Shown: one piece after another, positions 44,504 to 52,800 of the stretch
Layout: the number at the start of each line of letters is the position of its first letter
How positions within the stretch are numbered: position 1 is the first letter of the stretch
Assembly: GCF_000014065.1 (NCBI RefSeq)
Contig: NC_008044.1
Span: 2,875,501-2,939,500 of the forward strand
Direction of reading: 5' to 3'
Length of the DNA: 64,000 bases
Origin: Ruegeria sp. TM1040
GTDB lineage: Bacteria; Pseudomonadota; Alphaproteobacteria; Rhodobacterales; Rhodobacteraceae
Position numbers and translations under genes: made by a program
The notes under the pieces: generated by a model
Seen by the model: the letters and a program-made list of their open reading frames with translations, nothing else
Told to the model about the DNA's origin: nothing
Database searches by the model: none

Positions 44504-46546
44504 ATGACCCAGACCATCCTCTTTGATCCCCTTGTGCCCTTGGCGCTGCTGGCCGTGTTGGCAGGCCTGAGTGTACTGGCCATGGCCCTCGCCATCTGGC
44601 GCAGGCTAGCCGGCTGGGCCTTGCGCGCGGGGGCTGCGCTGGTGCTCTTGGCGGCGCTCTCTGGGCCAGTCATCCAAGTGGAGGACCGCAGCCCCCTCAG
44701 CGACATTGTGATCGTGGCAGAGGACCGCACCGCCAGTCAGACCCTTTCCGATCGCCCTGATCAGATGGCGGCGGCCCGCACGGAACTGGAGGCGGCGCTG
44801 GCCAAGCGGGCCAATACGGATGTACGCTGGATCGCCGTCGAAGACAGCCCCGATGACGGTGGTACGCAGCTGATGGACGCGCTGACCCGCGCCCTCGCGG
44901 ATGAGCCGCGCGCGCGCGTGGCAGGGCTCATCGCGCTCTCGGATGGACAGGTGCATGATATGGAGCGCGCACCAGAGCTGCCCGCCCCTTTGCACCTTTT
45001 GATGACCGGCCGCGACAGCGACTGGGATCGCCGCCTGATTGTCCGCAACGCACCCTCTTTCGGCATCATAGGCGAGCCAATCACCCTGACACTCCGGGTT
45101 GAAGATCAAGGCGCCGCGCCCGAGGGACTTCAGTCCACTGAGTTGCAAATCGCGATTGATGGCGGCGCGGCGCAGAGCTTTCGACTGCCCGTCGGAGTTG
45201 ATTTTGACCTGCCGCTGACGCTGCCGCACGGTGGGCGCAACGTGATCGAATTCCGCGTGCCCGAGGCAGAGGGCGAGCTCACAACCCGCAACAATGCCGC
45301 ACTTTTGCAGATCAATGGCGTGCGCGACCGGCTGCGGGTTCTTCTGGTTTCCGGCGCGCCACACCCCGGAGGGCGGACGTGGCGCAACCTCTTGAAGTCG
45401 GACAGTGCGGTGGATCTGGTCCATTTCACCATTCTGCGCCCGCCGGAGAAACAGGACGGCGTTCCCGTCGACGAACTGTCTCTGATCGCTTTTCCAACCC
45501 GCGAGCTGTTCCTCGAAAAGATTGAGGATTTTGATCTCATTATCTTTGACCGTTACAAACGGCGCGGCATCCTGCCCTCTGCCTATCTGGAGAATGTGGC
45601 CAATTATGTGCGCCGAGGTGGGGCTGTTCTGGTTGCCGCAGGCCCCGATTTTGCAAGCGCCGACAGCATCTTTCGCACCCCTCTGGCTGAGGTTCTGCCG
45701 GCGCGCCCCTCCGCCCGCGTCCTTGAGGAGCCTTACCGTCCTGTCATCAGCGAGTCCGGTCTTCAGCATCCGGTGACAGCAGAGCTGACCGGTGCAGAGA
45801 GCTGGGGTCGCTGGATGCGGCAAGTCGAACTCGACACCACGGGCGGCGTCACATTGATGCACGGCGTGGGCGAGCGTCCGCTGCTCACGCTTGACCGGGT
45901 CGAGGAGGGGCGTGTAGCGCTGCTGGCCTCTGATCATGCTTGGCTCTGGAGTCGCGGGTATGACGGCGGTGGCCCGCAGCTGGAGCTTTTGCGACGCCTC
46001 GCGCATTGGATGATGAAGGAGCCCGAGCTTGAAGAAGAGGTCCTCACCGCTGAAGCCACGGGGCAACGTATGCGGATTGAACGCCGCACGCTTGGCGAAA
46101 CCGTAGGACCAGTCACCATCACGGCTCCTGACGGCACCACTTCCGAGATCGCGTTGCGACAACAGCGTCCTGGCCTTTGGGAAGGTCGCTATGAAAGTGA
46201 TCAGATCGGGCTCTACCATCTCGAAGAGGGTGAAGAGCGTACCGTGATCGGGCTTGGTCCCGCCGCGCCACGCGAATTCGAGCAAACAATTGCGACAGCC
46301 GATCTGGTGGGGCCACTCGTGCGCTCGCTACGCGGCGGTACCGTCGCTCTTGAGGACGGCATGCCCTCTTTGCGCAACATTCGCGAGGGGCGCCCCGCTG
46401 CGGGGCGCGGCTGGATCGGGCTGGTACCACGGGGCGCATATGAGACAACCGCCGTGACCCAATCCCCGCTGCTTCCTTCATGGTTCTTGCTACTTCTGGC
46501 GGCGACACTCATGATTGGCGCGTGGCTGCGAGAGGGGCGCAGCTGA
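44504..46546 (+). CDS. Membrane protein of the MoxR operon with glutamine-amidotransferase-like domain
   Basis: A 680-residue protein with an AGGAG site before the ATG. Two N-terminal membrane segments (about 12-30, 38-58) and one at the C-terminus (about 655-673) enclose a large periplasmic part. The central region (about 280-450: LRVLLVSGAPHPGG, NYVRRGGAVLVAAGP) resembles class I glutamine amidotransferase-like domains, which are widespread next to MoxR/DUF58 and lack enzyme activity as far as known. No catalytic Cys is obvious. It closes the operon. Confidence 0.82.
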   Translation: MTQTILFDPLVPLALLAVLAGLSVLAMALAIWRRLAGWALRAGAALVLLAALSGPVIQVEDRSPLSDIVIVAEDRTASQTLSDRPDQMAAARTELEAALAKRANTDVRWIAVEDSPDDGGTQLMDALTRALADEPRARVAGLIALSDGQVHDMERAPELPAPLHLLMTGRDSDWDRRLIVRNAPSFGIIGEPITLTLRVEDQGAAPEGLQSTELQIAIDGGAAQSFRLPVGVDFDLPLTLPHGGRNVIEFRVPEAEGELTTRNNAALLQINGVRDRLRVLLVSGAPHPGGRTWRNLLKSDSAVDLVHFTILRPPEKQDGVPVDELSLIAFPTRELFLEKIEDFDLIIFDRYKRRGILPSAYLENVANYVRRGGAVLVAAGPDFASADSIFRTPLAEVLPARPSARVLEEPYRPVISESGLQHPVTAELTGAESWGRWMRQVELDTTGGVTLMHGVGERPLLTLDRVEEGRVALLASDHAWLWSRGYDGGGPQLELLRRLAHWMMKEPELEEEVLTAEATGQRMRIERRTLGETVGPVTITAPDGTTSEIALRQQRPGLWEGRYESDQIGLYHLEEGEERTVIGLGPAAPREFEQTIATADLVGPLVRSLRGGTVALEDGMPSLRNIREGRPAAGRGWIGLVPRGAYETTAVTQSPLLPSWFLLLLAATLMIGAWLREGRS

Positions 46547-46656
46547 GTCAGTTGTCATATCCATCGGAGCCGCCCCCTCGATCTCTAGAGCATCATTGAA
46601 GCGGGCACATGCGCCATGCTTTGTGACGGGCAGATCCCAGCACACCCGTTGGATTA

Positions 46657-46679
46657 GGCGCCGCGCCCTTCGCGCGGCG
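46657..46679. terminator. GC-rich hairpin after the MoxR operon
   Basis: GCGCCGCGC and GCGCGGCGC form a perfect 9-bp stem with a 5-nt loop, about 110 bp after the last MoxR-operon stop and 65 bp before the end of the convergent hydratase-like gene. There is no T-run. The rest of the ~200-bp gap shows no gene. Coordinates may be off by one. Confidence 0.45.
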
Positions 46680-46744
46680 CATCGGGCAAAGACCGGTGTG
46701 AAAACCCTCGAGGTGTAACAGTCTCACGGGTTCATTCGGCCCAG

Positions 46745-47647
46745 TCAGGATGTCGGCGCAAAACGAATGGAGACCTCCGGATCCCCCGGCAGCCCCATAT
46801 AGATCACCGACGCGCCTCCTCTAAGATCTGCCGGAGGCACCAAGGGACCAAAAGAGCCGACAGAGACCAAATCACCGGCCTTGAAGGTCACGCCCACCTC
46901 GTGCAGCCAAAGGATCGTCTCTGCAGGATGGCCCAAAACAGCGGTACCCGAAGCAGAGACAACCGTATCACCTGTGCCGTCGCGCAGAGTCACGGTCATT
47001 TCCGCCAACGCCGCTGTGAGCGCGGTGGGATCCGTGACGGGCACCTCTGCACCCAAGACGCCTTTGCGCGCACCAACTCCCATTGCGGTGATCGTCTCGA
47101 CCGTCATCGGCTCACCCGGTGCCAAAGCCAGATCCGGCAACTCGATAAAGGGCCGGATGCTTTTGATATTCTGCATCACTTCCTCGGGGGTGGTGGCCCA
47201 GTTCACCGCCGAGTCTCCGATCTCAAGAACCAGATCCGCTTCCACCATGGGCACCGTGCCCCAAGGCATCTCGATCGTCGCGCCACTCTCCAGCATCATG
47301 TCACGATAAAGCACACCACGAACCGGTTCGCTGGCCTCGAAACGCGCCTGTGCCGCCGCGCTGGTCAATCCCGCCTTATACCCAATCACCGGGCCGAAGT
47401 GTTCCGAGAGCGCTTCTGCGACCCGCGCTTGTGTGCAGAGCGCATCCACCATGCTCCCCCCTGCGCCAAGCGCGGTCGCGGGCTGGCGGTCAACATAGGC
47501 GGACACGAACTGCGCAACTTCTTCTTCGCTTGCGCATTCAGCCCGGGCAATATCTGTTCCAAGGGTCAGAGCTACGCTCATCGTCAGGATTCCAACCAGA
47601 CCCGATGTTCTCAACGAAATGCCTCTTTTCTCCTCAAGCCAGCGCAT
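46745..47647 (-). CDS. Exported 2-keto-4-pentenoate-hydratase-like protein (FAH superfamily)
   Basis: A 300-residue protein. Residues about 40-300 match 2-keto-4-pentenoate hydratase-like enzymes: GYKAGLTSAAAQ, VEADLVLEI, IRPFIELPDLAL, VGARKGVLGA, and WLHEVGVTFKAGDLVSVGSF. The acidic metal ligands appear kept. Unusually it begins with a signal peptide (GILTMSVALTLGTDIARA, cleavage about residue 37), so it should be periplasmic. It overlaps the pbpC stop (TAATG) and so belongs to the A2M-PBP1C operon. A secreted hydratase has no clear pathway; a structural or wall-related role is possible. Confidence 0.82.
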   Translation of the reverse strand: MRWLEEKRGISLRTSGLVGILTMSVALTLGTDIARAECASEEEVAQFVSAYVDRQPATALGAGGSMVDALCTQARVAEALSEHFGPVIGYKAGLTSAAAQARFEASEPVRGVLYRDMMLESGATIEMPWGTVPMVEADLVLEIGDSAVNWATTPEEVMQNIKSIRPFIELPDLALAPGEPMTVETITAMGVGARKGVLGAEVPVTDPTALTAALAEMTVTLRDGTGDTVVSASGTAVLGHPAETILWLHEVGVTFKAGDLVSVGSFGPLVPPADLRGGASVIYMGLPGDPEVSIRFAPTS

Positions 47648-49827
47648 TAGCCGGTCTCCTCGATTTCAACGGTCACCCGTGCAGATTGCCCGTCTGCATC
47701 GATCACCACAAGCGTTGCATGGCCCGGCCCGGGGCTCGGAAGGTCGAGGTCGCGTGACCTCAGGCCTTGGGCCACCGGCACGCCATTGGCCAGCACGGTA
47801 AAGGGCAACCGACCTCCCCGCAATTTCAACGCCATCCGCCCCTCCACCAACGAAAGCCGGGCATGGGTGGGTGGGAAAAGCACCTCTGGCGCCCCGGCGC
47901 CGGCCTCTGAAAAAGTCTCTGACCGGGCGCGAAACCGTTGCAGAGGGGCCGGGAGCTCTGCGGTCTCCAACACCAGTGCGTTCGAAGGGGGCGGGGACAG
48001 AGGATCAATCTCCGGTTTTAAAACGGCAAAGGCTTCGAACAGCACCGGTGCCGCCAGCTCCGCGCCAAAGACACCCGGCACCGGCGTGCCGTCCGCTCGT
48101 CCGAGCCAGACTCCGATCACATGCCGCCCGTCCCAGCCCACAGCCCAAGCATCTCGGTGCCCGTAAGACGTGCCTGTCTTGTAGGGCAACATACCACCGC
48201 GCGCCCCGGCGGGCGCCGGAGCATCGCGCAGGATGTCCCCAAGATACCAAGCTGCAACCGGCGACATTACCCTTGGGGTCTTTTCCCGCGCAGCTCCGGT
48301 CTCGGAGGTAAGCCTCGGTGCCGTTCCGCCGGCAGCAACGACCGCATACATTTGCACCAGATCATGAAGACTCACACCAACACCGCCGAGGCTGACCGCC
48401 AGCCCCGGCTTTCCGCTAGGGAGTTGGGGTCGCATGCCGACCTGCCGCATTGCGGCCATCAGCCGCGACGGTCCAAGCGCCTCGGTCAAGGTGACGACCG
48501 GGGTGTTCAAAGACATCTGCAACGCGTCGCGCACCCGCACATCTCCGCGAAATGCACCATCAAAGTTCTGAGGTGCGTAGCCACCAAAGGACACGGGCGC
48601 ATCGCGGATCAGCGTATCAGGATGCGCAAGCCCATCGTCAAAGGCGAGACCGTAGACCAGCGGTTTCAGAGTAGAGCCCGGCGAACGCACCGCGCGCGCC
48701 ATATCGACGTAACTCCGCCGCGCGGTATCCGTGTAATCGGGCGCCCCGATCCGCACCAATATCTCCCCGCTTTGGTGATCGGCAACAATCATCGCTGCGC
48801 TCAGCCGTGCACCAGAGACCTTGACCCTGCGCGATAGCACCGCCTGAAGCCGCGCCTGAAGCATCGCATCCAATGTGGTGTCAAACCGCGCCTGTGCCGG
48901 GGCTGTCGCGCGGAGTTGATCGCTCAGATGAGGTGCCAGCAGGGGGAACGCCCGCCGCCTGTCAGGTAGCGGCGCAACGGCGGCGAGATGTGCCACTTCC
49001 GTCGTCAGTACGCCTGCGTCTTGGCTGCGATTGAGCACGCGTCTCCGTGCCTCTCGCGCCGCACTTACCGATCGGTCAGGACGGCGTGTCTCTGGTGATT
49101 GCGGCAGTGCCACCAGAAGCGCAGCTTCCGCAGCGGTCAAGCGATGTGGCTCCTTGCCAAACCAGGAAAGACTTGCGGCGCGCACCCCTTCGAGATTCCC
49201 ACCAAATGGTGCGTGAATGAGGTAGAGATTGAGGATCTCGGTCTTGGAGAGCTTGCGTTCCAGAGCCAGCGCGACACGGATCTGGCGCAGCTTTCCAGAC
49301 CAGCGCCCGGTCGGCCCATCCTCGAGCAACCGTGCGACCTGCATCGTGAGAGTGGAGCCCCCCGAGACGGTCCGTCCATTCCACACGGCCTGCCCAAAGG
49401 CGCGCAGCATCGCGACCGGATCTACTCCGAAGTGGGTGTCGAACCGTTTGTCTTCATAGGCGCGCAACATGCGCAGATACGTGGGGTCCACTTCTTCAGA
49501 GCGGACCGCCATGCGCCAGATGCCATCTTCTACCGGAAAAGCGCGCAGGAGCCGACCATGGCGGTCCCGCACTTCAACCGAAGTTTCGGCCAAGGTCTGT
49601 GGTAGGCGCGTGTCCTCAACCCATTGATCCAGCGCTTTTCCCGCAATGACCGCTGCAATCAGCAGGCCCAGAAGTGGAAGCCTGAGCGGTGAGCGCCAGC
49701 GCCTGTGAGGGCCTGCCACACTGCCAACTGACCGATCGGTAAGGACACGCCCGGGCGCAGCAGAAGTCTGATGCGCCCGCCGCTCAGCGGGCGCCCTTTG
49801 CAGGCGAAGCCAATCCGGCGTGATCAT
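47647..49827 (-). CDS. pbpC: Penicillin-binding protein 1C
   Basis: A 726-residue bifunctional peptidoglycan synthase. A membrane anchor (about 48-64) precedes the glycosyltransferase domain (about 75-250, with catalytic Glu in YEDKRFDTHFGVDP and GGSTLTMQVARLLE). The transpeptidase domain has the active Ser in SPGSTLKP, SLN in QMSLNTP and KTGTS. A PBP1C C-terminal domain (about 640-726) ends the protein. It overlaps the alpha-2-macroglobulin gene by 4 nt, the standard pairing (yfhM-pbpC in E. coli), where the macroglobulin is thought to guard PBP1C-repaired wall. Confidence 0.95.
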   Translation of the reverse strand: MITPDWLRLQRAPAERRAHQTSAAPGRVLTDRSVGSVAGPHRRWRSPLRLPLLGLLIAAVIAGKALDQWVEDTRLPQTLAETSVEVRDRHGRLLRAFPVEDGIWRMAVRSEEVDPTYLRMLRAYEDKRFDTHFGVDPVAMLRAFGQAVWNGRTVSGGSTLTMQVARLLEDGPTGRWSGKLRQIRVALALERKLSKTEILNLYLIHAPFGGNLEGVRAASLSWFGKEPHRLTAAEAALLVALPQSPETRRPDRSVSAAREARRRVLNRSQDAGVLTTEVAHLAAVAPLPDRRRAFPLLAPHLSDQLRATAPAQARFDTTLDAMLQARLQAVLSRRVKVSGARLSAAMIVADHQSGEILVRIGAPDYTDTARRSYVDMARAVRSPGSTLKPLVYGLAFDDGLAHPDTLIRDAPVSFGGYAPQNFDGAFRGDVRVRDALQMSLNTPVVTLTEALGPSRLMAAMRQVGMRPQLPSGKPGLAVSLGGVGVSLHDLVQMYAVVAAGGTAPRLTSETGAAREKTPRVMSPVAAWYLGDILRDAPAPAGARGGMLPYKTGTSYGHRDAWAVGWDGRHVIGVWLGRADGTPVPGVFGAELAAPVLFEAFAVLKPEIDPLSPPPSNALVLETAELPAPLQRFRARSETFSEAGAGAPEVLFPPTHARLSLVEGRMALKLRGGRLPFTVLANGVPVAQGLRSRDLDLPSPGPGHATLVVIDADGQSARVTVEIEETG

Positions 49828-52800
49828 CGCACCTGCAAACGTCCTGCCGCGGTATTGGCGCGATAGGCAGGCCGGTACATATCCTCGACCGAGGCCGCGG
49901 GATGGTGGAAGGACCCGGGACTCACCGCGCGCACCATATAGGCCAGCGTGATCGGGTCCGTGCCCCGCGACGTCACCGCCGCAAGGAAACGGTCAGATCG
50001 GAACTCAGCATGATCCGCGTCCCAGAGGCTCAGCCAATCCAGATCCCTAAGATCGCCCGAGCGCAGCAGATTCGGATTGTCGATTTCAAGACCGGCCGGA
50101 AGCGGATCATTCACCATCAAACGTGCGCCAATGTCTTCCTGTGGCAAGACCCGCAGAACCGTCACCAACCGTGTTCCAACATCGACCTCTGTCAGATCGA
50201 CCGGCGCCCCTTCGAGAGTGTAATACTCCCGCGTCAGAGCAAAGCCATAGCCCCGCGCAGCCGGCGGCACGACGGGCACCCCGATCCGCGTCAACGTGAT
50301 GTCGGTGCTGCGCCCAGAGGCGGCCGTCACCGACAGCTCTTTTGGGCTGCCCCCTGCCATCACCTCGACAAATGCTCCGGCAACAGGCTGGCCATTCACA
50401 CGCAGCCCCGAGTCCTCGGGGGCGTCGACCAAGGCCTGCGCCGCCAGCAAGCTCCAAGCTGCCTCCTGAGTGGAGCGCAGACCATCGCTATCCGCAACGC
50501 GCGCGGTGAGGTAGTCGCGATTGACGGCCGCACTGCCAGCCTCGACTGCAAGCGCCAGAACTGCGGCCGTGTCGCGGAGTTGAGTGCCGTAATCTACACG
50601 CCACAAAGGCTGTTCCGCCCCCTGGCCCGCGATCATCTGCGCGGCGCGGGCAAACATCTTGTCCGCGCGGCGCTGATCCCCGTAAGCCGCCAACGCGGCC
50701 CCAAGCTGGGCCGCTCCCATCGGGGTCGAGAAGGCCTCTGCCTTCACATCGGCGTAGTAGCGCAGATCCCCCATTGCGGCAGCCCCCTCCCGCGCCAGCA
50801 CCAGGAGCGCATAGGCGATTTCTTCACCGCCGTTGTCAAAGTCGGGCGCATAATTCAGGCGGTTGCGCAAATTATCCATCGCGCGGGCAAAGGCCTGATC
50901 GGGAACCACATAGCCTTTGGCGCGCGCGCGGCTCAGGAAATCCGAAGCATAGGCATCCAACCACAAATCGCCGCTCTCGGCACGCCACAGGCCAAACGCT
51001 CCGTTCGCGGCCTGCCGGGTTAGCACCTTGCGGATCGCGCTGTTGATACGGGCATCGACTTTCGGACGATCCCCGAGGCCAGCGGCATCCGCGACGGAAG
51101 ACAGGTACAACAAGGGTAGCGCTTTGGAGGTGACCTGCTCGGTGCAGCCATAGGGGTAGCCATCAAGCTGCGCCAGCAAACCTGGCACATCGAACTTCGC
51201 CAAAGGACCCGCAGACATCACTGCCCGCGCAGATCCCGGCCTCAGCCCTTCGAACACATCTGCGTTGAAGAGGAAGCTGTCTCCGCTCGCTAGCGAGAAG
51301 CGCCGAGTTTCCGAGACCTCTGGGTCATTGGCCCGCACGGGCAACCGCAGCATTTGCTCGAGAACCGCACCGCCCGGCGTTGTCAGACTGAGCCGCAGCT
51401 CGGGATCCCCGACCGCGTCTGCCGTCACTGGCACCTCAAGGATAACGCGGCCCTTCTCAGCAAGGCCCACAGAGGCAGGGACAGCACCGAGGCGCACGCC
51501 CGCTCCACGGACGTCGACCGCCAGCCCAACCTCGCCTGCCGGCCCGTCGGCATGGGTAATATCAAGCCGGATGCGGCTCTGATCTCCCGGGGCGAGGAAA
51601 CGTGGCAGCGAGGCTGTCAGCACGACAGGGTCTCGTACGACCATATCGGCCTCAGCCTGCCCCACGGATCGATCCGTCCAGGCCACCGCCATCAAACGTA
51701 CAGTGCCATTGAAGTCGGGCAATGTGATCGGCAAGCGCAGGCTGCCGGTTTCATCCACTTTGACAGCGCCGTGAAAGACCGACATCAGATCCTGTGTCGG
51801 AGGCGGAGATTGAAATTGCCCACCAAGGCCCGCGTCCCCTCCAGAGCGCACGCGCCCCAAGGCGCCGTTGCCCGGATCAATGAGACGGCCATAGATATCG
51901 CGCAGTTCCATCCCGAGACGCCGTTGGCCGTGGAAATATCCTACCGGGTCCGGGCTCTGATAGCCGGTGAGGTTCAAGATACCAACATCCACGGCGGCGA
52001 GCGTCAGCCAGACTTCTTCTCCTGCGTCGGCACCTGCAACCTTCACGGTCGCTTCGATCGTTTGGCGTGGGCGAGTGATCTCTGGCACGGTGATGGCGAC
52101 ATCCAACTCCTGCCCCGGCTGCGCCACTGTCGCATGGGCGATGCCCAGGGCACGGGTTGGCGTCCGCCCCTCACGGCTGGCAACCGGCTGCACCACAGAG
52201 GCGCTGACATAGGCCCCGCTGCCCCATTCGGAGGTGACCTCAAGCGGGATCACATTTTCCCCCGCCTTCACTGCGACCGCTTGTCGATGGATCAACTCGC
52301 TTCCCATGACAGAAATCAGCGCGGTTCCTGCCGTTTGTGGCACGATGCGCAGACGCGCAGTGTCACCGGGGGCGTAGCTCTCACGGTCCAGTGACAGTTC
52401 CAATCGATCCGGAGTCTGCGCATCGGATGCGGGCACGTACCACCCCGCATAGAAATCCTGCGCCGCAGTGACATATTCGCCATCCAGGCGTTCCACCACC
52501 AGCTCGTAACGTCCCCAGTCCACGGGCGCTGTGATCGCCACCGGCTCACTGCCCAGCATGGCTTCGCCCGAGGCTACGCGGGTGCGGCGCGTGATCGGCT
52601 CCCACTGCCAATCGCCATAAAGCTGATACCACTGATAGCGCGTCTCTACGCGATTCATCACCCATTGCACCTGCATTGGCATGGGACTGAGATCCGGCCC
52701 CAGAGCGACCAGCTCGAAACCAGCCTCGGTGCCTTCGGCGACCACGTCATCTGCAAACTGAGCCTTAAGCCCGATCACAGGGGTTGCGGGGCGCACGGGC

